A stretch of DNA of 64,000 nt from the NCBI GenBank assembly GCA_019186825.1, contig JABARP010000015.1, positions 36,743 through 100,742 of the forward strand. The letters are read 5' to 3'. This stretch comes from Pyrinomonadaceae bacterium. GTDB lineage: Bacteria; Acidobacteriota; Blastocatellia; Pyrinomonadales; Pyrinomonadaceae. Both the position numbers and the translations under genes were made by a program. Every line of letters starts with the position of its first letter. The first letter of the stretch is position 1. The notes under the pieces are model-generated. The model was given only the letters and a program-made list of their open reading frames with translations. It searched no databases and had not been told where the DNA came from. Below are positions 52,450 through 62,138 of this stretch, piece by piece.

Positions 52450-53520
52450 TTACAACCGTGACGGCCGTTTCGGAACGTAAAAACTCTTGCGCGAACGGAC
52501 GTTCAGCTCCGGCTTGCCTTTGACGGCAACTGAGATAAGCCGCATCTGGCCGGCCGTCGCGGTTTCGAGGTCAGGGTAGAAGTAGATCGTGAATTGATCG
52601 GCAAGGTCGGCGGAGATCTGTGCGAATGCAGCGTCCATTTCGCGTTCGTCGATCGGGCCGAAAACCTCGCCGCCCGTCTGCGATGTGATTTCGGCGAGAC
52701 GCCGTTCGGCCGTAAGTGCGCGGATATTCGCGTTGCCGCCGCGGACGCCCGTGCGTTTGAAATTCTCAAAGGCTTTCGTATTCACGACAAAGACCTGCAC
52801 GTCGGCAAGCTGAAGCGCGCGGATCGTATCGTCGAGAGTGGTCTTCAGATCGCTGTATGTATCCTCGCCATCCGAGACGAGAACGACGACGCGTCGGCCA
52901 GAAGCTTCGCGCATATATTGCGCGACCTCGATCAAGCCATCTAAAAGCGCGGTCGCACCTTTCGGCGGCGGGAAAAATTCGATCGCACGCGTTATCGAAC
53001 TAAGGTCGCGCGTCAGAGGCTGCTCGAGACGCGTAACGTCGGCGAGCGAAAAGAGCGCGGCCTGGTCACGGCCGAGACGCAGTACGCTGCGGAAAAATCT
53101 TACGGCGGCCTCTTTCTCGAAATCGCGTGCGATCGTTACGCTGCTCGAATTGTCGAAGATCATCGCAAGGCTGATAGGTGCGTCGCTGCGGATGAGGTCG
53201 CCGATCTGCTCCGTTTTGCCGTCGATGCGAAGGTCGAGGTCCGCGGCCTTCAAACCGGTGATGGAGCGTCCTGCCTTGTCGGTCACATAAACCGGTATCG
53301 GGATAAGTAGTGAATCGACCTGGATCGTGTCGTTGTCATTTGCGGCCGGTGAAGGAGTCGGCGTGGGTTTCGGCGTGTTCCGGGGCGGTTCCGTCGGCAT
53401 ATAGACCGTCCCGCGAACGGGCGTCGGTGTCGGCGTCGGCTCCGTGCGAACGCGTCCCGATTGCGCCGAACAAAGGCACGTAAACAGAACGAGATACAGC
53501 ACGCAAAAGACGCTTTTCAT
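52450..53520 (-). CDS. Secreted VWFA-related Acidobacterial domain protein, short form
   Basis: 356 residues. A signal peptide (FCVLYLVLFTCLCSAQ) and a Pro/Thr-rich stretch (EPTPTPTPVRG) lead to a VWA domain (~75-345): IPVYVTDKAGRSITGLKAADLDLRIDGK, then MIDAS-like IFDNSSS and VVLVSDGEDTYSD. The family is known from Acidobacteriota; partners are unknown. It starts 18 bases before xerC on the same strand, so the two may be co-transcribed. Confidence 0.8.
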   Translation of the reverse strand: MKSVFCVLYLVLFTCLCSAQSGRVRTEPTPTPTPVRGTVYMPTEPPRNTPKPTPTPSPAANDNDTIQVDSLLIPIPVYVTDKAGRSITGLKAADLDLRIDGKTEQIGDLIRSDAPISLAMIFDNSSSVTIARDFEKEAAVRFFRSVLRLGRDQAALFSLADVTRLEQPLTRDLSSITRAIEFFPPPKGATALLDGLIEVAQYMREASGRRVVVLVSDGEDTYSDLKTTLDDTIRALQLADVQVFVVNTKAFENFKRTGVRGGNANIRALTAERRLAEITSQTGGEVFGPIDEREMDAAFAQISADLADQFTIYFYPDLETATAGQMRLISVAVKGKPELNVRSRKSFYVPKRPSRL

Positions 53521-53583
53521 TTCTCAGGACCTAAGGCCGACAAACCTTTGATTCCACCGACGGGCAAAAATATGCCTTGATGC

Positions 53584-55395
53584 CTAGAATGGCCACGCAA
53601 ACGGCAGGACGATCATCACCACGACGAACAAGACGGCCGTTAGCGGCAGGCCGACCTTCATATAGTCCTTGAAATTATAACCGCCGGGGCTCATCACAAG
53701 TACGTTGACCGCGTGGCTGAGCGGCGTGATGAACGCCATCGAACATGCCATCGCGACTGCCATGATAAGCGTACGCGGATCGACACCGGTTTGATGTGCG
53801 AGCTGAACGGTCACGGGGCCGATGATCGCGGCGGTGACCGCTCCGTTGATCATTTGGGTCGCGATGGCCGTAACGATGAACAGTGCCGCGATGAGAATGT
53901 ACGGGCCGTAGCCACCGAGCAAATGCAGCAGGCCCTGTGCCGCGTATCCAGCCGCATTCGTCTTTTGAAGTGCGTCGCCCATCGGCAACATTCCTGCGAC
54001 GAGAAAGACGCTCTTCCAGCCGATCGCCGAATATGCCTGTTCGGTCGTGATTATTCGGACGACGACCATAGCGAGGGCTCCGCCGAGCATTATCGCGGCG
54101 GTCAGCTCGGGCAAAAATGCTGCGAGGCCGAGCGTCGCAAAAAAGATGAGCAATGCCGCACGTCCTTTGCCGGGCACTGTGATCTCGGCCTCTTCGTCCG
54201 ATCCGAGCAGGATGATATCGGGATCGTCCTTCATCACGTGCAGTTTTTCACGCGGGCCTTGCAGGAGAAGCGCGTCGCCGAAATGCAGCTTTTCGTCACC
54301 GAGGTCCGTGATGACCTCGCGGTCGCCGTGCCAGATGGCGAGCACGCTCATCCCGTATTTTTCGCGGAAGTGAGCATCGCGGATCGTCTTGCCGATAAGC
54401 CGCGAGCGCGGTGCAAGCATCGCTTCGACGACGTCGATCGCCGGAGATTCGAGGTCGCTCTCGCGCCATTCGGTCTCGGGCAGGAACTCCATATAAGGCT
54501 CGATATCGCGTGCGCGAAAATCAGCCTCGCTGCCTTCTAGAACGAGAACGTCGCCGCGGCGAATGTGTCTTTGCGGCGTCGGATGCAGGATGCGCTTTCC
54601 CGCACGCTCAATGCCGACGATGTTGACGTCGTAATCCTCCCGCAGCGAACATTCGGCGATCGTGCGGTCGATCAGCATCGAGCCGTCGGGCACGCGTGCC
54701 TTAAAGAGCATCGCACCGAGGCCGTAAGCTTCGATCAGGTCACCGCGTTCGGAGGTCGGCATATGCGTGCGTTCGAGCGGCGAGTCGCCGGGCAGCGAAT
54801 TGCGGCCGATGAACGCGACGTAAAGTATTCCGACGATGATGATCGGCAGGCCGACATATCCGAAATCCGTGAGGCCGAAAACGGGAAGTTCGTTGTCCTT
54901 TAGGACGGAATTTAAGATGATGTTAGAGGTCGTAAAGAGCGTCGCCGTACCGCCCAGGATCGTCGAGAAAGCAAGCGGTATCAAGAGCCGCGAAGTGTTC
55001 ACCCCCGAACGTTTCGCGAGGCCGGACATCGCCGGCAGCAGTACAGCCGCCGACGCGATGTTGTTCATAAAGAGCGAAAGGAACGCCCCGGCGATCATCA
55101 CGACGACCGTCAGACGGAGTTCACCGGTGCCGCCGACCTTCAGCAGGATGTTGCCGACCTGATCGGTCACGCCCGTCCGCTGTAGCGATTCGGTAAGCAC
55201 GAAGATCGAGATGATAACGATCACTGCCGAGCGGCTGAAGCCCGAGAACGCTTCCTGCGGCGAGAGAACGCCCGTCAGCCCGAGAGCCACGACAACAAGC
55301 AGCGCAACAAGGTCAGCTGCAAGCCTGCCGCTTAGGAACAGCACGAGCGCGACCCCAAGGATCACGCAGGTTATGATCAAGTGATTTTCCATCAA
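53584..55395 (-). CDS. SLC13-family permease with two TrkA-C domains
   Basis: 603 residues. About ten TM segments in two blocks (~5-185 and ~410-600) surround a cytoplasmic pair of RCK/TrkA-C domains (~215-385; SMLIDRTIAECSLREDYDVNIVGI and SRLIGKTIRDAHFREKYGMSVLAIW). SLSPVR-like NNIASAAVLLPAMSGLA and ATQMINGAVTAAIIGPV carry the symporter motifs of the DASS/SLC13 (ArsB/NhaD-like) superfamily. Such proteins import sulfate, phosphate or dicarboxylates with sodium; the substrate is not evident. Confidence 0.83.
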   Translation of the reverse strand: MMENHLIITCVILGVALVLFLSGRLAADLVALLVVVALGLTGVLSPQEAFSGFSRSAVIVIISIFVLTESLQRTGVTDQVGNILLKVGGTGELRLTVVVMIAGAFLSLFMNNIASAAVLLPAMSGLAKRSGVNTSRLLIPLAFSTILGGTATLFTTSNIILNSVLKDNELPVFGLTDFGYVGLPIIIVGILYVAFIGRNSLPGDSPLERTHMPTSERGDLIEAYGLGAMLFKARVPDGSMLIDRTIAECSLREDYDVNIVGIERAGKRILHPTPQRHIRRGDVLVLEGSEADFRARDIEPYMEFLPETEWRESDLESPAIDVVEAMLAPRSRLIGKTIRDAHFREKYGMSVLAIWHGDREVITDLGDEKLHFGDALLLQGPREKLHVMKDDPDIILLGSDEEAEITVPGKGRAALLIFFATLGLAAFLPELTAAIMLGGALAMVVVRIITTEQAYSAIGWKSVFLVAGMLPMGDALQKTNAAGYAAQGLLHLLGGYGPYILIAALFIVTAIATQMINGAVTAAIIGPVTVQLAHQTGVDPRTLIMAVAMACSMAFITPLSHAVNVLVMSPGGYNFKDYMKVGLPLTAVLFVVVMIVLPFAWPF

Positions 55396-55489
55396 TGCCG
55401 GTGAAGCCCGATATCGTCAAATAGAGTTTAAGCGAAGTTGGCGAACTTGGGGAAACGTCGGCATGGAGATGGGGGCAAATGGCGTCTCT

Positions 55490-56150
55490 TGGGACATTTC
55501 GTGTTGAATTCGGTCGGATAAACGCAAAGGACACAAAGGGAAGACGCAAAGGGCGCGAAGAAGTCAATCGCGTCCACCCTTTGCGAACTTTGGTCACTCA
55601 GTTCCACGCTTTGCGGTCTTTGCGAAAGCCTCAGCGGACTTTGCGTTAAGTTCAACGGAATGAACTTGAATAGTGCGGAAGAATTGGGCCACAAAGGCAC
55701 AAAGGCACGGAATTGGTGACGAAGACATAAAGGTAAACGCAAAGGACACAAAGAGAAGACGCAAAGGGCGCGAAGAAGTCAATCGCGTCCACCCTTTGCG
55801 GTCTTTGCGAAAGCCTTCGCGAACTTTGCGAAAGCCTTCGCGGACTTTGCGTTAAGTTCAACGGAATGAACGCAAATATTGAAAGAAAATGGGCCACAAA
55901 GGCACAAAGACACGAAAGAAGCATTGGCCACGAATGCACGAATCAGACAGGAATAACCGCAAAGGACACAAAGGGAAGACGCAAAGGACGCAAAGAGGTC
56001 AATTGCGTTCACCCTTTGCGAACTTTGCGAAAGCCTTAGCGAGCTTTGCGTTATGGCCAACGGAGAAACGCTAGGACGCGAAGGGTGGGAATTTTGCCAC
56101 AAAGGCACGAAGGCATGGAATTAGCCACAAAGCAAAGAAGCAGTAAGCCA
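55490..56150. repeat. CGCAAAG/CTTTGCG dispersed repeat array 2
   Basis: This is a second array of the kind at 45.3-45.8 kb, filling most of 55396-56267, where no gene is seen. A 46-base sequence is repeated exactly at 55540-55585 and 55755-55800. CTTTGCGAAAGCCTTCGCG units appear in tandem around 55800-55850, and CACGAATGCACGAAT occurs near 55930 and 56155. Minus-strand frames such as those at 55428-56108 are low-complexity artefacts of the repeat. Nothing further is seen in the remaining flanks. Confidence 0.75.
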
Positions 56151-56267
56151 CGAATGCACGAATTTGCGAGACGGATGACGGTGGTTGGCTTAGTTGGCGT
56201 TAAAAAGGTAATCTGAATTTTTACTTTAGTGATGTTCCCGGCGGTTGTCGGTGTATTTGGATAATCT

Positions 56268-57956
56268 GTGAGCGAACAAGAACCGAATAAGATCATCTTT
56301 TCGATGGTCAAGGTCAGCAAGTTTTACGACAAGAAGCCTGTCTTGAAGGACATTTACCTGTCGTTCTTTTACGGGGCGAAGATCGGCGTGTTGGGCCTGA
56401 ACGGTGCGGGCAAATCGAGCCTTCTGCGGATAATCGCGGGCACCGACAAGGATTTTAACGGCGAGGTCGTCTTCTCGAAGGGCTACAGCGTCGGGTTTCT
56501 CGAACAGGAACCGAAGCTCGATGACGCCAAGACCGTTCGCGAGACGGTCGAAGAAGGTGCGCAAGAGACGGTCGCCCTTCTTAAAGAATTCGAGGAGATC
56601 AACGCGAAATTCGCCGAGCCGATGGATAGCGACGCGATGGCGAAGCTCATCGAGCGTCAGGGCGAGGTGCAGGAAAAGCTTGATGCCGCCGACGCCTGGG
56701 ACCTTGATTCGCGGCTGGAGATGGCGATGGACGCCCTGCGCTGCCCTCCGCCGGAAACGCCGATCAAGAATCTGTCGGGCGGCGAAAAACGTCGCGTCGC
56801 ACTCTGCCGCCTTCTGCTGCAAAAGCCCGACATCCTGTTGCTTGACGAGCCGACGAACCACCTCGACGCCGAGACCGTCGCATGGCTCGAACAGCACCTT
56901 CAGCGTTACGAAGGGACGGTGATCGCCGTTACGCACGATCGGTACTTTCTGGATAACGTCGCCGGCTGGATCCTCGAACTCGACCGCGGCGAGGGGATTC
57001 CGTGGAAAGGGAATTATTCGAGCTGGCTCGAACAAAAAGAACAGCGTCTTGAGAAGGAACAAAAGGCGGACGACAAGCGTGCAAAGACCTTGCAGCGCGA
57101 GCTTGACTGGATCCGTATGTCGCCGAAAGGCCGTCACGCGAAGTCAAAGGCCCGCATCAACGATTACGAAGCGATGGTCGCCACCGAATCCGAGAAGCAC
57201 GCCGATGAGCTCGAGATATACATTCCGCCCGGCCCGCGTCTCGGCGACGTCGTGATCGAGGCACACGGCGTTTCAAAGGCGTACGGTGATACGGTCTTGT
57301 TCGAAAACCTCGAATTCTCGCTGCCGAAAGGCGGCATTGTCGGCGTGATCGGCCCGAACGGCGCAGGGAAAACGACGCTCTTTCGTCTGATCACCGGGCA
57401 GGAGACGGCGGACGCCGGTTCGTTCAAGGTCGGCTCGACCGTAAAGCTCGGTTATGTCGATCAATCGCGAGACAGCCTCGACGCCGACAAAACGGTCTTT
57501 GACGAGATCGCCGATGGCCTCGACAACGTGCTGCTCGGCACACGAACGATGAACGCACGCACGTACGTCTCAAAATTCAATTTTTCGGGCACGGACCAGC
57601 AAAAGCGCGTCGGCCAGCTTTCGGGCGGCGAACGCAATCGCGTCCACCTTGCGAAGATGCTAAAGACGGGTGCGAACGTCCTGCTGCTGGACGAACCGAC
57701 CAACGATATTGACGTGAACACGATGCGTGCCCTCGAAGAGGCGCTCGAAAACTTTGCCGGCTGCGCCGTCGTAATAAGTCATGACCGCTGGTTTTTGGAT
57801 CGGATTGCCACACATATCCTGGCGTTCGAAGGCGACTCGAAGGTCGAGTATTTTGACGGCAATTACAGCGAATACGAGGCCGACCGCAAACGGCGTCTCG
57901 GCCACGACGCCGATCAGCCGCATCGCATCAAATACCGCAGCCTGACGCGAGCGTAA
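56268..57956 (+). CDS. ettA: Energy-dependent translational throttle protein EttA (ABC-F)
   Basis: 562 residues from a GTG start. Two ABC-F ATPase domains: Walker A GLNGAGKSS with LSGGEKRRV and LLDEPTNHLDAETVAWLEQHL; then GPNGAGKTT with LSGGERNRV and DEPTNDIDVNTMRALEEAL. The arm between (KLIERQGEVQEKLDAADAW) and the KSKARINDYEAM linker match EttA. It binds the ribosome E site and gates translation initiation according to ATP level. It has no TM segment. Confidence 0.92.
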   Translation: MSEQEPNKIIFSMVKVSKFYDKKPVLKDIYLSFFYGAKIGVLGLNGAGKSSLLRIIAGTDKDFNGEVVFSKGYSVGFLEQEPKLDDAKTVRETVEEGAQETVALLKEFEEINAKFAEPMDSDAMAKLIERQGEVQEKLDAADAWDLDSRLEMAMDALRCPPPETPIKNLSGGEKRRVALCRLLLQKPDILLLDEPTNHLDAETVAWLEQHLQRYEGTVIAVTHDRYFLDNVAGWILELDRGEGIPWKGNYSSWLEQKEQRLEKEQKADDKRAKTLQRELDWIRMSPKGRHAKSKARINDYEAMVATESEKHADELEIYIPPGPRLGDVVIEAHGVSKAYGDTVLFENLEFSLPKGGIVGVIGPNGAGKTTLFRLITGQETADAGSFKVGSTVKLGYVDQSRDSLDADKTVFDEIADGLDNVLLGTRTMNARTYVSKFNFSGTDQQKRVGQLSGGERNRVHLAKMLKTGANVLLLDEPTNDIDVNTMRALEEALENFAGCAVVISHDRWFLDRIATHILAFEGDSKVEYFDGNYSEYEADRKRRLGHDADQPHRIKYRSLTRA

Positions 57957-58003
57957 GACAAGCGCTCCGTGTTGGTTACAAACAAGAAGGGGATCCTAAG
58001 AAA

Positions 58004-58852
58004 TTGTTTTTGAAGTTCTTTAGGTCAGCAAAATATTTGGTGTTGGTCGCCGCCCTGTCGGCGTGCGGTACAAAGGTGGAAAATACTTCTGAAGCGGTCA
58101 ATTCACCGCAGCCCGCGGCCGAGATCAAGGCTCCGACATCGACGCCAACGCCCGCGCCGCCGGACCTCCAGGCAGAATTGCTCGACGACCGCAACAAAAC
58201 GACGCAGTCACCGCTCGGCACATTCGATTTTAAGAATCACACATACGAGCTTCCACGCGGTTGGCAAAATCCCGATGGTACGACCGAGATAACACTCGTG
58301 AACGGCAAGGTCGAACCCATCCAGGCCGCAACGACCGAGGACATGGACCCCGAGACAAAGGCCGCCGTTAAGGCCGAACGCCGTATCGGGATGTCGTATA
58401 TTACGACGAAATATTTTGATATCACGGGCGACGGCCAGGATGAAGCCCTTGTCGTTTTGAAGATCGAGACGGCCGGTTCGGCGATACCGCAGCTCGTTTA
58501 TGTCTTTACCTGGAAGGACGGCAAACCCGAGCTGATATGGCCTTTCCGCACGGGCGATCGGGCCGACGGCGGCCTCAAAGACCTGCGTGCCGAGAACGGC
58601 GAACTCGTCGTCGAACTCTATGGCCGCGATAGATTTATCCTCGGGCAAACCGAAACCGGCAAGATCACCGGTGACGAAGAACAACTCTGCTGCCCGACGT
58701 ATTTTACGCGTTCGCGCTACAAGTGGAACGGCAAGAACTTCCTTATGCAGGGCAAACGCCTGACGTTTTCCGTAGCTGACCCGAACTCGGCCCCGGAAGA
58801 GAACCTCATCGAACAGATCGAAAAGCAGAATAACCAGAAAGCGAGGAAGTAG
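58004..58852 (+). CDS. Hypothetical lipoprotein
   Basis: 282 residues from a TTG start, with AAGGGGAT upstream. The lipobox LVAALSAC fits a lipoprotein signal, followed by a Pro/Thr linker (STPTPAPPDLQ). The rest (~60-270) is mixed alpha/beta with SYITTKYFDITGDGQDEALVVLKI, an FG-GAP-like 'D.tGDGqdEalv' motif that suggests a calcium-binding or repeat-related module. Family not recognised. Confidence 0.65.
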   Translation: MFLKFFRSAKYLVLVAALSACGTKVENTSEAVNSPQPAAEIKAPTSTPTPAPPDLQAELLDDRNKTTQSPLGTFDFKNHTYELPRGWQNPDGTTEITLVNGKVEPIQAATTEDMDPETKAAVKAERRIGMSYITTKYFDITGDGQDEALVVLKIETAGSAIPQLVYVFTWKDGKPELIWPFRTGDRADGGLKDLRAENGELVVELYGRDRFILGQTETGKITGDEEQLCCPTYFTRSRYKWNGKNFLMQGKRLTFSVADPNSAPEENLIEQIEKQNNQKARK

Positions 58853-58932
58853 CGTTTCGCGCGGTTAAGGCTGACCGATAGCCGCGATCAGACGAGCATT
58901 TTCGCAGATAGCTACTTTATATTACAAAGTAC

Positions 58933-58961
58933 TTGACAGACACGATCACTTGGCGTATCTT
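58933..58961 (+). promoter_or_regulatory. Strong promoter of the membrane cassette
   Basis: Consensus TTGACA (58933-58938), exactly 17 bases, then TATCTT (58956-58961). The -10 ends ten bases before the ATG at 58972 and no Shine-Dalgarno is present, so the transcript should start within a few bases of the start codon. Confidence 0.6.
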
Positions 58962-58971
58962 TGCTTTCGGT

Positions 58972-59589
58972 ATGGCGAAACTGCGTTCTTTAGAGACAAA
59001 TGAACAACGCGAACCCGAACGCTTGAGCGATCGGGCGATCGACAACCTTCGATACATACGCGAGACGATGGAGCGTTCGGCATCGTTCACGGCCGTGCCG
59101 GGTTACGGCGGGATGCTGATGGGACTGACGGCGATCGCGGCGGCGTATATTGCGTCGCAGCAGCCGACCAAGGATATGTGGCTGATCGTTTGGCTTGCGG
59201 AGGCGATCCTTGCGGCGGCGATCGGCCTGCTCGCGATGTGGCAAAAATCGAGGATCGTCGGCCAGTCACTTTTCAGTGCGCAAGGCCGGAAGTTCGCGTT
59301 CGGTTTTGCGCCACCGCTGATGGCAGGGGTCGCGATCACGCTCGGGCTTTTTCGATATCTGCATTTCGAAGTAATGGTGCCGGTTTGGATGCTCTGCTAT
59401 GGAGCAGCGGTCGTTACTGGCGGAGCAGTCTCGGTAAAGGCGGTTCCGATAATGGGCTGGCTGTTCATCACGGCAGGCATAGCGGCCATTGCGATGCCGA
59501 GTGCCTACGGAAACTATTTTATGGCCGCCAGCTTCGGCCTGCTCCACATCATTTTCGGGGCGATCATCGCAAGGCGATACGGCGGCTAA
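58972..59589 (+). CDS. Six-TM membrane protein of unknown function
   Basis: 205 residues from the ATG at 58972, chosen from the promoter position. A charged ~40-residue N-terminal segment (LSDRAIDNLRYIRETMERS) precedes about six TM segments (~50-200). It heads a run of four genes ending with a DUF4173 protein. No family recognised. Confidence 0.6.
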   Translation: MAKLRSLETNEQREPERLSDRAIDNLRYIRETMERSASFTAVPGYGGMLMGLTAIAAAYIASQQPTKDMWLIVWLAEAILAAAIGLLAMWQKSRIVGQSLFSAQGRKFAFGFAPPLMAGVAITLGLFRYLHFEVMVPVWMLCYGAAVVTGGAVSVKAVPIMGWLFITAGIAAIAMPSAYGNYFMAASFGLLHIIFGAIIARRYGG

Positions 59590-59614
59590 CGTCGATGGAG
59601 GTATACATACGAGT

Positions 59615-59905
59615 ATGACGATACAGAATATACGCATTGCCGGGATCTTTGGTGTAACCGGGCTGCTCCTCTTAATTCCGTTCACCGCAATGCAGTTTAC
59701 GCAAGAGGTGAATTGGGGCCCGATGGACTTTGTCGTTGGTGCAATCCTCCTGCTGAGCGCAGGGTTCGCCGGCGAGATCATTTTTAGGCTTTTGAAGGGT
59801 TTTGGTTGCCGGCTTGCGGCGCTTGGACTGGTGCTATTGATCCTCCTGGCTGTGTGGGTCGAACTGGCCGTAGGCATCTTTGGGACGCCGCTTGCCGGAA
59901 GTTAA
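59615..59905 (+). CDS. Small three-TM membrane protein
   Basis: 96 residues from the ATG at 59615, with GGAGG about 14 bases upstream. Three hydrophobic segments (IAGIFGVTGLLLLIPF, FVVGAILLLSAGFAGEIIF, LAALGLVLLILLAVWVELAVGIF) leave almost no soluble part. It lies 25 bases after the preceding membrane gene and 11 before the regulator gene. Function unknown. Confidence 0.6.
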   Translation: MTIQNIRIAGIFGVTGLLLLIPFTAMQFTQEVNWGPMDFVVGAILLLSAGFAGEIIFRLLKGFGCRLAALGLVLLILLAVWVELAVGIFGTPLAGS

Positions 59906-59916
59906 AAGGTTGGGAT

Positions 59917-60294
59917 ATGGCAAGAACGAATTTAGCTCTTAACAACGAGCGACCGACAAAGAAGAGTGTGCTTCGCGTTGAGGAGGCCGCGGGCACCGTT
60001 TCGGGCGAGCTCGATAAGGTCATCCACGAGCGCATTCGGCTCGGGATCACCAGCGCGCTCGCGGCGAACGAAAAGCTCAGCTTCAACGAGCTCAAGAAGC
60101 TCCTGGATACAACGGACGGCAACGTGAGCGTTCATACACGAAAGCTCGAGGAAGCGGGCTATATCAGTTGCACGAAATCCTTCAAAGGGCGGACACCGCT
60201 TACGGAATATTCGATCACCGACGAGGGCCGAGCCGCACTCGTCCGCTATCTCGACCATATGGAAGCGTTGATCGACGCGATGAAAAAGATCTGA
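59917..60294 (+). CDS. Winged-helix transcriptional regulator (MarR-like, HTH_34)
   Basis: 125 residues from the ATG at 59917. RLGITSALAANEKLSFNELKKLL is followed by recognition helix DGNVSVHTRKLEEAGYISC and the wing KSFKGRTPLTEYSITDEGR, the pattern of winged-helix domain HTH_34 proteins. It probably controls its own membrane-gene cassette, a common arrangement. Confidence 0.8.
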   Translation: MARTNLALNNERPTKKSVLRVEEAAGTVSGELDKVIHERIRLGITSALAANEKLSFNELKKLLDTTDGNVSVHTRKLEEAGYISCTKSFKGRTPLTEYSITDEGRAALVRYLDHMEALIDAMKKI

Positions 60295-60308
60295 GCTGAG
60301 AGTGTTTT

Positions 60309-62126
60309 ATGAGCAAGAGGCCGACGTTTGGTTTTGAGGTTCTTTTTACGGCGATCGGGATCGGTTTGGCGGCCGACTATCTGCTGCGTGCTGAGAGCTG
60401 GGGACTGAATATCCTCGCATTTAACGTACTGTTCTTCGGGAGCCTCGGTGTGATCGCGTGGCGGCATAGGCCGGATCTGCTGACAAAGACGAACGTTTCG
60501 CTTGTGGCGGCGATCCTCTTTTTCGCGTCGATGTACGTCGTTCGTGCCGCCGAAGAACTCCTTGTTTTCGATACCCTCGCGATACTTGCCTTGATGGGCG
60601 TGCTGCTGCTCGCAAATCTCAAGATCAAGGCCCAGATCGCGGGAACTTTCCATTACATTGTCGGCGTTGCGTGGTCGGGCTTTACGTCGGTCTTTGGGAC
60701 ATTTTTTCTGCTCGGCAGTGATATCGATTGGAAGAAGACACCCGGCGGTGCGTCGAGCAAGACGGCGTTTGCCGTACTCCGCGGGCTCGCGATAACGCTG
60801 CCGCTGGTGTTCATTTTCGGAGCGTTGTTTATGGCGGCAGACGCTGCGTTCGAAGCTTCTGTGAACCGTGTCATCAATATCGACCTTTCGATGGTTGCCG
60901 GACACGTAGTGCTAGCCTCGGCATTCGCCTGGCTTAGTGCGGGATACTTTCGTGGTGCCCTGAAGCAGTTTGACGGCGAAACTATGCCGAGCGAAAGCGC
61001 TTCAGAGCCGGAAAAGGAGGCTGCTAAAGAAGAAGGCGCGAAGAGTAGCGACGCGGACGGCGGTTCGTTTGTAGACCGGATGGCGGCTGAGGCGGCGGTT
61101 ACGGACGAACATCTGATCGATTCACCGGTCGTCGAGCATATAAACCGCTCCGAACCGCCTGCGACAAAAGAGACCGTTCTCTTCGAGAATATTGTGACGA
61201 ACCCGTCGGTTCCGTCGTTCAAGGGAAGGTTTGACAAGTGGCAGAACATTGACAATTCGAAGGTTCCGACGTTTTTTACGCTCGGGACCGTCGAGGTCGT
61301 GTTGCTGCTCGGGCTTCTTGACCTGCTTTTTATAAGTTTTGTCTCGTTCCAGATACCGTATCTTTTCGGCGGTCTCGACATTGTTCGGGCGACGCCGGAT
61401 TTCAAGCTCTCGGAATATGCCCGGCGTGGGTTCGGCGAACTCGTCTTCGCATCCGCTCTCGTGCTGCCGATATTGCTCACCTCCCACTGGCTTATCCGCG
61501 GCACCGTAAAGAGCAGCGCGCACACGATCTTTCGTATTCTTGCGGGAATACAGATCATTCTTCTATTCGTGATAATGGCGTCGGCCGTGCAAAGGCTCGT
61601 AATACTCACAGGCGAGTCCGGCTATGGCCTGACGGCGGTCAGATTCTATCCAATGGTCTTTATGACGTGGCTGGCTACGGTATTCATTTGGTTCGGGCTG
61701 ACCGTTCTTCGCGGAGCAAGAAACCGTTTCGCGTGGGGAGCACTATGGGCGGCGGTGGTTATCCTCGGCGGCACAAATCTTTTGAATCCGGATGCCTTTA
61801 TTGCAAGCACGAATATCGGCCTGATGCGGCAGGGCCGGGACTTCGACGTGTACTACAACGCAAGCCTGAGCGCCGACGCGATACCGACGATCCTCGCTGC
61901 GATGCCGGAAATGCCGGTCGATGATCGATGCCGGGCTCAGCTGAGCACCCATATTGAATTCCAAAGGCTTGGTGCGGTCGATGACGTTTGGTCATTCAAC
62001 TTCTCGCGGCAAGGGGCCTTTTTGGCTCTGAGCGCGGCCGAACCGATGCTCCATCAGCAGGAAGAATGCCCCGAGTTTATGCTAAGGAATGAGGACGATC
62101 GCTCGCTTCATCCTGAACGGGATTGA
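60309..62126 (+). CDS. DUF4173-family membrane protein
   Basis: 605 residues, about twelve TM segments in two blocks (~5-210 and ~325-500) divided by an acidic, Ser/Glu-rich soluble insert (~215-310: SEPEKEAAKEEGAKSSDADGG). The C-terminal cytoplasmic or periplasmic part has conserved STNIGLMRQGRDFDVYYNASLSADAIPTIL typical of DUF4173. Function unknown. It starts 14 bases after the winged-helix gene. Confidence 0.72.
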   Translation: MSKRPTFGFEVLFTAIGIGLAADYLLRAESWGLNILAFNVLFFGSLGVIAWRHRPDLLTKTNVSLVAAILFFASMYVVRAAEELLVFDTLAILALMGVLLLANLKIKAQIAGTFHYIVGVAWSGFTSVFGTFFLLGSDIDWKKTPGGASSKTAFAVLRGLAITLPLVFIFGALFMAADAAFEASVNRVINIDLSMVAGHVVLASAFAWLSAGYFRGALKQFDGETMPSESASEPEKEAAKEEGAKSSDADGGSFVDRMAAEAAVTDEHLIDSPVVEHINRSEPPATKETVLFENIVTNPSVPSFKGRFDKWQNIDNSKVPTFFTLGTVEVVLLLGLLDLLFISFVSFQIPYLFGGLDIVRATPDFKLSEYARRGFGELVFASALVLPILLTSHWLIRGTVKSSAHTIFRILAGIQIILLFVIMASAVQRLVILTGESGYGLTAVRFYPMVFMTWLATVFIWFGLTVLRGARNRFAWGALWAAVVILGGTNLLNPDAFIASTNIGLMRQGRDFDVYYNASLSADAIPTILAAMPEMPVDDRCRAQLSTHIEFQRLGAVDDVWSFNFSRQGAFLALSAAEPMLHQQEECPEFMLRNEDDRSLHPERD

Positions 62127-62138
62127 TACTATATCAGT

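Noticed and set aside
55428..56320. Minus-strand open frames in the second repeat array
   Set aside because: Same low-complexity repeat translation; no ribosome site or known domain.
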